Shown here piece by piece: positions 8,424 to 16,324 of a DNA stretch of 64,000 bases. The notes below the pieces were generated by a model, which saw only the letters and a program-made list of their open reading frames with translations, was not told the origin of the DNA and made no database searches. Source of the DNA: Prevotella sp. (GTDB taxonomy: Bacteria; Bacteroidota; Bacteroidia; Bacteroidales; Bacteroidaceae); contig JAFTFG010000022.1 in assembly GCA_017449675.1 (NCBI GenBank), positions 22,984 to 86,983 of the forward strand, written 5' to 3'. Position numbers and translations under genes: made by a program. Position 1 is the stretch's first letter, and each line of letters opens with the position of its first letter.

Positions 8424-9920
8424 CTATTGCCTTATCCTCACTGGTATTCGCTCATGACGGAACACCTGTCTACTCGCCTCTCGTGCATCAAAGTCTACCT
8501 TTCGCTTGGTGAAGTCGGGGACATTATAGGAGTCGAACATCTCCCGATAGAACTTCTTGGGGTTTCTCTGAGGCAAAAGGAAAGGCTTGGTGACCCGTCC
8601 TTGTTCGTCGATAGACGCAAAGTACAACTGGGCATACATGCCATCCTCCCGTTTGGAGGAGAAAACGAACCAATGACTGTCGCTCGACCAGTTATGATAA
8701 CTCTCGACATCGTTGCTGTTGGCTTCTCTGACAGGTCGTGTCTGACCGGTCTTCAAGTCCATCAGCCAGAGATCGGCATCGGGTTGGAATACGGGGAAGT
8801 TACTACGGCTCGTTACGCAATACATCAACCATCTGCCATCGTAGGAGGGACGTGCCAAGGTGTAACTGCGGTTGTCGTGCAGTCCGTTCAACAGGGTGTC
8901 CACTTCCTGTTCAAACCGTCCGTTCTCCGCATCAAAGCCAATCCGACAGATGCTACACTTCACTTTCATATACTCTGCAGGCACCTGACATGACTTGGAG
9001 GTGCTATAATAGAGGTGTTTCCCGTCAGCGGAGAAAGCGGGGAAGATTTCCAGATCGGTCTCCGTCATCAACTCCGGTGCGAGAATCAGTTCATGACTCC
9101 GTACGTCGAGCAGTACCACATTACTGAAGTTATGATAGCCTTCGATGCGTTGTCCCTTGCCAACGAAGAAACTCTGATGGACGGCATTGGTAGCATAGGC
9201 ACAGTAGTTGCCGGAGGGATGCCAGTAGGCATACGATCCTGCTGCCTTCGTAGAGTCGGTCTTGGTCTCAAACCAGTATTGTTTACCGTCTATCTGGATC
9301 AACGTACCGCCTCCTTCGCCTCGGATTTGGAGTGTCAGTTGGGAGGGGTCTGTGCGATTGGCAGTGTGGCAGTTCATGCATCTGCCGGGTACTGCCGACT
9401 CTCTGAGCATGGCATACTCGTCGAAGGTATGGATATCACGCTGATACATACCGATATCGCCTCCTACCTCATAGCCAGGGGCAATACGGCGGTAGGTCAC
9501 GCCCCAGTCTGTCAGGGGATAGGTACTCACATGTATGTTGAAATCCTGATATTGAAGCCATTTACCATCCTTTCTGGCACAAACCGTCACCCTCAGGTCA
9601 CCACCCCGGTTCTGTTCCGTGAGTGCCTGCCAGTCTGTGATGTCGAAATCGGCATAGTCTCCATGGGTATGCAAGGCTCCCCCCTTACTTCCCGTTATCT
9701 GTACATCGACCTTGTCGATGTCCTCTCCCACGACGCTGAAGTTCAGCGGGGCAATATCCACAGGGATAGTAACATCGATATAGTCAGGGTAAATAGCGGG
9801 CTGCCGGTCCACCTTGGTCACCTCAGTCGGTGTCTGTCTGCATCCCAGCAGACATCCAACAGCCAATAGCCAACAGCCAATAGCCAACCCCCAACAGCCG
9901 AATTCTCTTATTATTCTCAT
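8424..9920 (-). CDS. TolB-like propeller lipoprotein with one CxxCH heme-c motif, copy 3
   Basis: 498 residues from ATG 9920, which overlaps the DUF6057-like stop (9917) by ATGA; the longer frame up to 10049 would add 43 residues that lie inside the upstream gene. The signal peptide is GCWGLAIGCWLLAVGCLLGC then RQTPTEVTKV. It is encoded by six 7-nt repeats (9856-9899), so loss or gain of one unit would shift the frame. The heme motif is CMNCH (context PGRCMNCHTANRTDPS). Blades include FSADGKHLYYSTSK, PSYDGRWLMYCVTSR and WSSDSHWFVFSSKREDG. Like copies 1 and 2 it probably sits in the periplasm, attached by lipid, and carries a single heme c once matured by a cytochrome-c maturation system not seen in the window. 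Confidence 0.8.
   Translation of the reverse strand: MRIIREFGCWGLAIGCWLLAVGCLLGCRQTPTEVTKVDRQPAIYPDYIDVTIPVDIAPLNFSVVGEDIDKVDVQITGSKGGALHTHGDYADFDITDWQALTEQNRGGDLRVTVCARKDGKWLQYQDFNIHVSTYPLTDWGVTYRRIAPGYEVGGDIGMYQRDIHTFDEYAMLRESAVPGRCMNCHTANRTDPSQLTLQIRGEGGGTLIQIDGKQYWFETKTDSTKAAGSYAYWHPSGNYCAYATNAVHQSFFVGKGQRIEGYHNFSNVVLLDVRSHELILAPELMTETDLEIFPAFSADGKHLYYSTSKSCQVPAEYMKVKCSICRIGFDAENGRFEQEVDTLLNGLHDNRSYTLARPSYDGRWLMYCVTSRSNFPVFQPDADLWLMDLKTGQTRPVREANSNDVESYHNWSSDSHWFVFSSKREDGMYAQLYFASIDEQGRVTKPFLLPQRNPKKFYREMFDSYNVPDFTKRKVDFDAREASRQVFRHERIPVRIRQ
9856..9899. repeat. Heptanucleotide repeat in the signal-peptide region of the copy 3 propeller gene
   Basis: On the - strand the run reads GGCTGTT, GGGGGTT, GGCTATT, GGCTGTT, GGCTATT, GGCTGTT and then GG, six units of 7 nt. 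Seven is not a multiple of three, so a change in unit number would frameshift the gene just after its start codon. Confidence 0.85.
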
Positions 9921-11572
9921 CTTCCCATCATTCGTTTTACATAATTCCCATACATCGATCCGGGCAGGTTTCCTTGCTGACGAATACACTGTACGGCATC
10001 TTGATAACCGATGGGCATCTGACGATAGCCACCATACTGTTCTGCCCATGGCATATACTGTATCACAGCCTGTACGTTTCCACGTAATAACAACTCTCCT
10101 ATAAAATAGTCGAGGGCCATCTTATTATCGTGATTGTTCATAAACAGCAATCCGAAAATCTTGTCTTTCTCCGCATGACTATACAGGAAATCATCCTTGA
10201 AACGGATCTGACGGAGTCTGCCTAATTGTGGATGGGCATTGATACGAGTCTCACGGGTCTTGGCATCTGATGTGATCACTTGCTCAGCCTTTTCTGCCCA
10301 TCCTCTATAGAAAAGGCTTTTCTTCAAGAGGTTGATGTGTTTCAGGGCGGGCTTGTAATGTCCGTTGACCAGCATACATTCAACGATACGCTTGGTGCAG
10401 CGTCCGCTCTTCTTACCATTCAGGATGGATTCCTGGATATCAAACATATACCGTTGCGCAGAGTTGACAAGTCCTAAACGATAATACGCCTCTGCCGAGG
10501 GGAGGTTACTTGTCAGGTCACGTTTTCGTGGCATGATCAGCGCATCGTCACCACTCTGGTAGAAGTCAAACATACGGTCGGCCAGTAGGCGTTTCTGTGA
10601 CAAAGCGAGGTTGACACTGTTGGACCAGAAAGAGGTCCTGACCACGTGTTTGTTTGCTCGCTTGATGATCTTGTCCCATTGTTCATGGCGGATCTGATAG
10701 TCCTGCCATACCAGTTCATAGGTCTCTGGGTCGTATCCTTTGTCAATGGCAAACCAGCCTATTACGATGACGGCGACAGCCTGGATGCATCCGGCAATCA
10801 CCCCATAGCGTCCCATTAATCTGTCAAGCCCGTTCGCTCCATCCGTCAGTCTGCTTACTCCTGCCAATATGACAACCACTACAGGTATCAACCACTGTAG
10901 GACAGGTATATGGAGGGGAATACGGGTATAGGTCATCGACCCCATCACCATCTCTAGTGGCCATTGATCCAGCAGGGTCGTCCATAAGAGTAACAATAAT
11001 AGTCCTGTCCATAATAACAGCCAGCCCTGTTTCCAACCACCCTGTACCACACGGAGCAGGACATATAGCCACACCATCGGTCCCAACAGCCAATAAACGA
11101 TGGGAATCACAAGGACATCCCCTAACATCCCGGCCTTCCCTGCCAAACCTACTCTACCTACCAACCCTACTAACCCTACCACCAACACCAATGCTACGGA
11201 ATATGACAGGAGTACACTTAAGTCTCCCATATGCCAAAGCAGTAGGGCTAATGGTAAAAAACTGAGTAGGTAGAGGGATGGGGAAAGCAGGGAAGCGATG
11301 GCCCGTTGCAGGAGCATGTACAGTACAGCCAGTAGAATGGCTCCTAGCCAAGGCAGGTAATAAAACTGGGTGATGAACTCTCCCGCCCAGTCGGCAAAGC
11401 CGCCGGCAACACTCATACGCTCCAGGAAATAATCTGTTGTCCACAGAAAAAGTTGGTATTGCTCATGATACGACAAAGCATGCGGATAGCCTAAGCCCCA
11501 AAACAGCAAAACTCCGATACCCATGAGCATCGTGAGTCCCCATCTCCAGTATCTGTCCAACAGTTTTCTCAT
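9917..11572 (-). CDS. DUF6057-like polytopic membrane protein, copy 3
   Basis: 551 residues with about nine hydrophobic segments in the first ~290 residues (LTMLMGIGVLLFWGLGYPHAL, GWLLLWTGLLLLLLWTTLL, WLIPVVVVILAGVS, IQAVAVIVIGWFAI) and a TPR-like helical C-terminus (EAYYRLGLVNSAQRYMFDIQES, KRIVECMLVNGHYKPALKHINLLKKSLFYRGWA). One membrane stretch (VLVVGLVGLVGRVGLAGKAGM) is encoded by imperfect 9-nt repeats at 11145-11189. It is the first gene of the - strand set; a good promoter lies directly upstream. It overlaps the copy 3 propeller lipoprotein by 4 nt. Function unknown. Confidence 0.75.
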   Translation of the reverse strand: MRKLLDRYWRWGLTMLMGIGVLLFWGLGYPHALSYHEQYQLFLWTTDYFLERMSVAGGFADWAGEFITQFYYLPWLGAILLAVLYMLLQRAIASLLSPSLYLLSFLPLALLLWHMGDLSVLLSYSVALVLVVGLVGLVGRVGLAGKAGMLGDVLVIPIVYWLLGPMVWLYVLLRVVQGGWKQGWLLLWTGLLLLLLWTTLLDQWPLEMVMGSMTYTRIPLHIPVLQWLIPVVVVILAGVSRLTDGANGLDRLMGRYGVIAGCIQAVAVIVIGWFAIDKGYDPETYELVWQDYQIRHEQWDKIIKRANKHVVRTSFWSNSVNLALSQKRLLADRMFDFYQSGDDALIMPRKRDLTSNLPSAEAYYRLGLVNSAQRYMFDIQESILNGKKSGRCTKRIVECMLVNGHYKPALKHINLLKKSLFYRGWAEKAEQVITSDAKTRETRINAHPQLGRLRQIRFKDDFLYSHAEKDKIFGLLFMNNHDNKMALDYFIGELLLRGNVQAVIQYMPWAEQYGGYRQMPIGYQDAVQCIRQQGNLPGSMYGNYVKRMMGR

Positions 11573-11580
11573 TCAACATA

Positions 11581-11612
11581 CAAAGGTACAAATAACTGGG
11601 TAAAATGCCAAG
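11581..11612 (-). promoter_or_regulatory. Bacteroidetes-type promoter for the DUF6057/heme-propeller set
   Basis: On the - strand a CTTG box (11612-11609), 20 nt, then TACCTTTG (11588-11581) fits the Bacteroidetes pattern of a -33 TTTG and a -7 TAnnTTTG. The -7 box ends 8 nt before the start codon at 11572, so the transcript would have almost no leader. Confidence 0.6.
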
Positions 11613-11645
11613 TTTATTTACGTTTTTTTCGAGCGAATAACAAAA

Positions 11646-11676
11646 CCGCCCCGCATCGGGTTGGGATGCAGGGCGG
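11646..11676 (-). terminator. Hairpin terminator after PUL1
   Basis: Arms 11646-11657 and 11665-11676 pair over about 12 bp with one mismatch (CCGCCC and GGGCGG at the base) around a 7-nt loop. Read on the - strand the stem is followed by TTTTGTT. It lies ~20 nt after the GH5 stop codon at 11697. Confidence 0.75.
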
Positions 11677-11696
11677 AATGTATATGCGGGGGGAGT

Positions 11697-13496
11697 TTAT
11701 TTAACGATAAACTTCTTACCGTCTTGGATGAAGATACCCTTCGTAGGATTCTTGACACGTTGTCCTTGGAGGTTGTAAATAGCACCATCCCCTTTCGTAA
11801 CAACGGTATTCTGGATACCCGTGACCGTAGGTGTCTTGACAAAGGCCACCTTCTGAATCATGACTCCATGTCCGAAGATAACCAGACCCTTGTCCTTCAA
11901 CTTGCCATATTGTGACAGTTGTAACTTTTTATTCGGACTGTTATACAATCGGAGTGTCGTGGTGTGTTGGGTACCACTGGGAGTTCCATAGATCTCTGAG
12001 GGAGCAATATCGCCCGAATACCCTTTTTCAGTACCGTCAATGACGGTCGTGATGGGAACAAGGTCTGCCCAGTTGCCCGTGCGGAACTGGATATCATCGT
12101 ATTCCAATGAGTTGCCGTCGCCGTCAACACCCATCCCAGCATAGTTCTGGGTATAGGTCAGTTCCATATAGATAGTAGCATCGTACTCTTTGAAAATAGA
12201 GGCAGGAATAGAGACAGAGCCGCTACTCCAGTCTATTTGCTGAGCACCTTCCCATGCAGTGAAGGAATCCAAGTCGCCAATTTTGATGACGGGATATACA
12301 CCAGAGAAGTCACTGCCATGATAAGCCTTCACGATACGCTCGGCAAGGTCTGCTTGGTTGAAGGACGGTATACCGCGATACAGTCCGTCAGACAGTCCCA
12401 TCCAGTAGAAAGTAGCAATATTCAAGTTCTTGGCCTGTTGTACCCAATAGTCTACGAACTTGAACATCTCATCCTTGCGGACATCATAGTCAGTGGCACC
12501 CTCTCCCTTGTCGACATTGCTGGAGCCCCACTCACCGATGATGACGGGATAGCCTTTGTTGATGAAATAGGTCTTTACGGCATTGAAAGTTTCATCGAGA
12601 TTTGATTTCGCACTCTCAAAGCCGTCAGCGATATAAGGGTAGGCATGTACCTCGAAGGCGATATGGTTGCTCTCACCGGTAGGTACTTTCATCTCCTTCA
12701 GCGGATCCAGCAGGTGTGAGTTCCAATTACCGCCACCGTTACTGGCACCATAGGTATTGACGATCAGGTTACGCTGTGCGTTATTACCACCTGAGGCACG
12801 AACCACATTGACGAAACTCTGTGCATACTTATTGATGGCACTGTAGGCAGAGGCGGCTACTGCTGCATCATACTGTCCTTCAGCATTGGAGGAGGCGAAG
12901 TTCCATGAGTTGAGTTTGTCCAACATCTCATTGTAACTCTCGAAGAGCAGGTGGTGGTCGTAGTCTTTGAACTCCTCCGCAATCTGCTGCCAGAGATATT
13001 CGTATCTGGCCTTGTTAGCGGCATAGATGTCCTCATCGGCTTTCAGCCAGGAGTCCCATGTTGAGGAACCGGCACCAGTGTCGTGATGTACATTGATGAT
13101 GCAGTACATACCATTGTTAATCACATAGTCTACCACCTCATGGACACGGGCCATCCATTCTGCATTGACCTTTCCGTCCTTATCCATGTGGTTATACCAA
13201 GTGACAGGAACACGGATAGCACCGAATCCGGCTTCTTTCATCATCTTGAGGAGTTCCGGTTTGGTAGTAGCCTGCCCCCAACAGGTCTGAGACTCCAGTC
13301 CCTGCTGTCCCCAGTAGGCATCCTCTGATGGGTCATGACTCTTTTCCTGATTATTTGCCTCCAGTGCATTACCGAGGTTCCAGCCCACACCCATGTTCTT
13401 GACAGCCTCCGTCGCTGTCTCGAAGTCTGCGGCTTGAACGTTCAGGCCTGCCGTCAGGAAGAGACAAAGTAGTGAATGAGTAAATTTTCTATTCAT
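11697..13496 (-). CDS. Secreted GH5 family glycoside hydrolase with C-terminal carbohydrate-binding-like domain
   Basis: 599 residues with a type I signal peptide (CLFLTAGLNVQA) rather than a lipobox, unlike the other PUL enzymes here. The GH5 barrel spans ~30-405: GVGWNLGNALE, RVPVTWYNH, NVHHD, the acid/base Glu ~190 in FESYNE, and the nucleophile Glu ~322 in VIIGEWGSSN. This is the endoglucanase/lichenase/mannanase type of GH5, and the exact substrate is not resolvable. Residues ~410-470 form a beta domain (AWEGAQQIDWSSGSVSIPASIF, RTGNW) resembling one in the lipoprotein at 45292-47778. The tail YNLQGQRV..PTKGIFIQDGKKFIVK resembles the short C-terminal sorting-like sequences of Prevotella secreted proteins. 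It is the last gene of PUL1 and is followed by a terminator. Confidence 0.85.
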   Translation of the reverse strand: MNRKFTHSLLCLFLTAGLNVQAADFETATEAVKNMGVGWNLGNALEANNQEKSHDPSEDAYWGQQGLESQTCWGQATTKPELLKMMKEAGFGAIRVPVTWYNHMDKDGKVNAEWMARVHEVVDYVINNGMYCIINVHHDTGAGSSTWDSWLKADEDIYAANKARYEYLWQQIAEEFKDYDHHLLFESYNEMLDKLNSWNFASSNAEGQYDAAVAASAYSAINKYAQSFVNVVRASGGNNAQRNLIVNTYGASNGGGNWNSHLLDPLKEMKVPTGESNHIAFEVHAYPYIADGFESAKSNLDETFNAVKTYFINKGYPVIIGEWGSSNVDKGEGATDYDVRKDEMFKFVDYWVQQAKNLNIATFYWMGLSDGLYRGIPSFNQADLAERIVKAYHGSDFSGVYPVIKIGDLDSFTAWEGAQQIDWSSGSVSIPASIFKEYDATIYMELTYTQNYAGMGVDGDGNSLEYDDIQFRTGNWADLVPITTVIDGTEKGYSGDIAPSEIYGTPSGTQHTTTLRLYNSPNKKLQLSQYGKLKDKGLVIFGHGVMIQKVAFVKTPTVTGIQNTVVTKGDGAIYNLQGQRVKNPTKGIFIQDGKKFIVK

Positions 13497-13535
13497 TGAT
13501 GATCCTTTTTAGTGATTCTGATTTAACTAGTAAAT

Positions 13536-13563
13536 CCGCCCCATAGCAAGGGCTACAGGGCGG
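13536..13563 (-). promoter_or_regulatory. Intercistronic hairpin before the GH5 gene
   Basis: Arms starting CCGCCC (13536) and ending GGGCGG (13563) pair over about 12 bp with two mismatches. The hairpin lies between the FISUMP-like lipoprotein stop (13583) and the GH5 start (13496), with no T-run, so it may stabilise or attenuate the transcript rather than end it. The - strand sequence TATCCGCCCTGTA in it repeats the last codons of the upstream gene. Confidence 0.55.
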
Positions 13564-13582
13564 ATAGGAATCAGGTTGTCAT

Positions 13583-14593
13583 TTATTTTACAGGGCGGAT
13601 AGCCATACCTACAGCCTTGCCATAAGCAAAGGTTGACTGAATGGCATATTTGGTGCCTGACAGATAGAGACCGGCAGGAGTATCAGCAGTGCTGATATCA
13701 CCCTGAGAACCGTTCAACTGCTGAGGACCTGTCGGGAAGGTATAGGTACCAGTAATCACACCAGACCAATAGAATCCCTCAGAACCGGTAGCAAAGAGTT
13801 CGTCACCATAACGATAGCCGGCAAATGGCAGGAAGATACTGTTGCCGTTAGGACCTGTGACGGTATAACCCTTGTCGCTGCGCTCCCAGGTACACTCCTC
13901 AATCAACTCGGTAATCTGCTCTGTGTTAGGCATCGCCCAACCACTGCCCCAGTTGGCTGTGGCAGCATCATAGGCTGCATAGCCGTTGATACTGTTGGCA
14001 TAGATGTCGGCGTTAGAGCCTTTGTAAGCATAGGTGATGTTCACATAACCCAGACTTACCTTACCTTCCTTGGCATAAACGACCATGATGGGATAGTCGT
14101 CAGTGGTATACTCATGATCTTCTGCATCATAATCCTTTCCACCTTCGACAGCCATGACAAAAGCATAGGTCACATTGCCTTTTTCGTCGTTGGTAACAGC
14201 GACACGCTCAGCAAATACATTAGGATCAGCCGTAAAGAGTGCGGTAGTGTCTCTACCAGCCTCTGCATCGTAAGTGGTCTTCATAGCCTCAAACAACTCC
14301 TCCACTGTCATAGACTCGCCTTCTGCATAGTCGGCAATGATCTTGGAGCGGTTCAGACCTGTCGGATCTCCCCAGCCGTAGTAGTTTCCATAGTCCTCAG
14401 GACTGGTGGCACCTACGTTATGGTCTGCCCACAGTGTTCCTGATGTCAGGCCCAGGTCAATGGCGGTTCCCGTTGTACCGGCTACTGGAGCAGGACATGA
14501 AGGGCCTGTATATTCGTCATCGCTACTACAAGCAACGGCGAGCATCGTCAGGGCTATGAAAGCCCCACCTTTGATATAATTCTTGATATTCAT
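13583..14593 (-). CDS. FISUMP-domain-like surface lipoprotein
   Basis: 336 residues with a lipoprotein signal (LTMLAVAC, Cys ~22) followed by SSDDEYTG, acidic in the manner of the Bacteroidetes lipoprotein export signal, so it is likely surface exposed. The body has the pattern of the Fibrobacter succinogenes major paralogous (FISUMP) domain: AIDLGLTSGTLWADHNVGATSPEDYGNYYGWG, then WGSGWAMPNTEQITELIEECTW, GPNGNSIFLPFAGYR, FYWSG and a final GMAIRPVK. The domain's biochemical role is not established; placement in a PUL with GH5 suggests glycan binding. It corresponds in position to the larger FISUMP-containing lipoprotein at 34288-36906 in PUL2. Confidence 0.75.
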   Translation of the reverse strand: MNIKNYIKGGAFIALTMLAVACSSDDEYTGPSCPAPVAGTTGTAIDLGLTSGTLWADHNVGATSPEDYGNYYGWGDPTGLNRSKIIADYAEGESMTVEELFEAMKTTYDAEAGRDTTALFTADPNVFAERVAVTNDEKGNVTYAFVMAVEGGKDYDAEDHEYTTDDYPIMVVYAKEGKVSLGYVNITYAYKGSNADIYANSINGYAAYDAATANWGSGWAMPNTEQITELIEECTWERSDKGYTVTGPNGNSIFLPFAGYRYGDELFATGSEGFYWSGVITGTYTFPTGPQQLNGSQGDISTADTPAGLYLSGTKYAIQSTFAYGKAVGMAIRPVK

Positions 14594-14628
14594 ATTTCTT
14601 GTTATTTTAAAACATTCGTATTAATGAA

Positions 14629-16296
14629 TTACTCCTTAGCCTTGAAGTGCCAGAAGGTAGCCTCACTCCAACCTCCGTAGTTATAGAGGGCACCCTCACT
14701 TGGATAGCATAGCGTCATCTTATCGCTAGTCAGATAAAGTACCTCATAAGCACCTGTACCATATTCTACCTCAGAAGGCATTTTTGCACCAGAGTTGATA
14801 ATACATGGCCACAGAAGGGCATCGGTCTTCAGGTCGGCCGTCTTCCAAGCCTTCAACTGATTGGCCTTATCCTCTCCAAATTCATCGGTTACATCCTTGA
14901 TCTCCTTTGAAGAAGTTGCTGTCAGTGAGTAAGTTCCCTTGCGGATAACACTACCATCAGCAGCATAACTGGTTAACATACCGTCTTTGTCGAAGGTCAT
15001 GTAAGCGTTGAGATCACCGTCACCGTGGTTAACACCACCTGGTGAGTGTTGGAGTTGCTGGTTGAAACCGGCACCATCGTCTGAGTCATTGGCAGTAATA
15101 CCCCACCATTGGCCTTCACCGCCAGTTCCGACATTTTTACCGTCACCGCCGCAGTAACCCATGTTACCCCAGACAACACCTGTGATAGAAGTATCCCATG
15201 TCCAAGACTTTTCTTTTGCATAACCAGACACCATACCAAGCAGGTCGCTTTCACTCTTGAAGTGCCAGAACGTTGCTTCACTCCAACTTCCAGCATTTTC
15301 ATTAGTAGGATCAGCGGCAGCAGCAGCGGCAGCATCCTTACCAGGATAAACCAAAGTCATCTGTGTCGGAGTCAGGTACACTACTTCATAAGAACCAGAA
15401 CCCCAACCACACTCAGAAGGAGTCTTAGCACCGCTATTGATAACCCATGGCCACAGAATGGACTCAGTAGTAAGGTCAGCAACTTTCCAAGTTGCATCTG
15501 GGTTATAGTTTTCAATCTTAAACTGACCCTTACGGATTTCTTTACCATCCTTGGTATAGCAGGTAATGGTACCTTCCTCACTAATTACCATATAGGCATC
15601 GAGGTCACCGTCACCCCATGCTTTTCCGTCTTTGGAGTGATTAAGTTGCTGAGCGAAGCCGGCACCATCGTCCGGTGAGTCATTGGAAACAACACCCCAC
15701 CATTGGCCATTGCCGCTCATTCCGACAGACGCTCCATCTCCGGCTTTGTAGCCCATATTGCCCCAAACGGCACCAGATCCTGAAACGGAAGGATCCCATT
15801 TCCAAATCTTCTCACCGTAGTCGTCAGAAGCCAGAAGTTTCAACTCATAGGGAATATCTGCAGGCACGTCTACAGTGAATTCCTTAGATGCAACCACGCT
15901 CTCTCCGTTCTGGTTGGTGTAACGGAAGTAAGCGATCTGATGAGGATCAGAGTTACGACGTGGTTTCAGGATAAAGATACCACCACCGGTATGTGTGAAA
16001 CTCTCAGTAATAGCGTTCTGGAGATTCTTCTCCGAACCATCTGCATTCAGGGTGAAGATAGACAGTGCGTTCACTCCGGGAACGTTGTACTTGATATAGT
16101 TACCAGTCTCTGACGGTGTATAATCGATGATGTTGCCATCCTCGTCTAATACGGCAGCACACTGCTCAAAAGTGGCGTTGGCCAGCAATTGATCTGCAGT
16201 AATATTGGTCACGTCGAAGTCCTTCTCCTCCTTGTTAGGATCGCAGGCCGTGAACAGACCTAATGCTACAGCGAACAATAATATTGATTTTTTCAT
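14629..16296 (-). CDS. Surface lipoprotein with two copies of a Trp/Gly-rich domain (likely glycan-binding)
   Basis: 555 residues with lipobox LGLFTAC then DPNKEEKDFD (acidic). An N-terminal PKD-like beta segment (~60-150) precedes two tandem copies of one ~190-residue domain. Matching blocks are IWKWDPSVSGSGAVWGNMGY / SWTWDTSITGVVWGNMGY, GNGQWWGVVSNDS / GEGQWWGITANDS, DGDLDAYM / DGDLNAYM, LWPWVINSGAKTPSE / LWPCIINSGAKMPSE and YEVVYLTPTQMTLVYP / YEVLYLTSDKMTLCYP. The repeated aromatic residues and its place right after susD suggest a SusE/SusF-like surface glycan-binding protein (inference). The PUL2 gene at 32336-34258 has the same position and a similar layout. Confidence 0.7.
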   Translation of the reverse strand: MKKSILLFAVALGLFTACDPNKEEKDFDVTNITADQLLANATFEQCAAVLDEDGNIIDYTPSETGNYIKYNVPGVNALSIFTLNADGSEKNLQNAITESFTHTGGGIFILKPRRNSDPHQIAYFRYTNQNGESVVASKEFTVDVPADIPYELKLLASDDYGEKIWKWDPSVSGSGAVWGNMGYKAGDGASVGMSGNGQWWGVVSNDSPDDGAGFAQQLNHSKDGKAWGDGDLDAYMVISEEGTITCYTKDGKEIRKGQFKIENYNPDATWKVADLTTESILWPWVINSGAKTPSECGWGSGSYEVVYLTPTQMTLVYPGKDAAAAAAADPTNENAGSWSEATFWHFKSESDLLGMVSGYAKEKSWTWDTSITGVVWGNMGYCGGDGKNVGTGGEGQWWGITANDSDDGAGFNQQLQHSPGGVNHGDGDLNAYMTFDKDGMLTSYAADGSVIRKGTYSLTATSSKEIKDVTDEFGEDKANQLKAWKTADLKTDALLWPCIINSGAKMPSEVEYGTGAYEVLYLTSDKMTLCYPSEGALYNYGGWSEATFWHFKAKE

Positions 16297-16324
16297 ATTG
16301 TTATTCCTTATTTATAATAATGTA

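Noticed and set aside
9921-10049. A 43-residue extension of the copy 3 heme-propeller protein.
   Set aside because: It lies inside the upstream membrane gene and would bury the signal peptide; the other two pairs start at the ATGA overlap.
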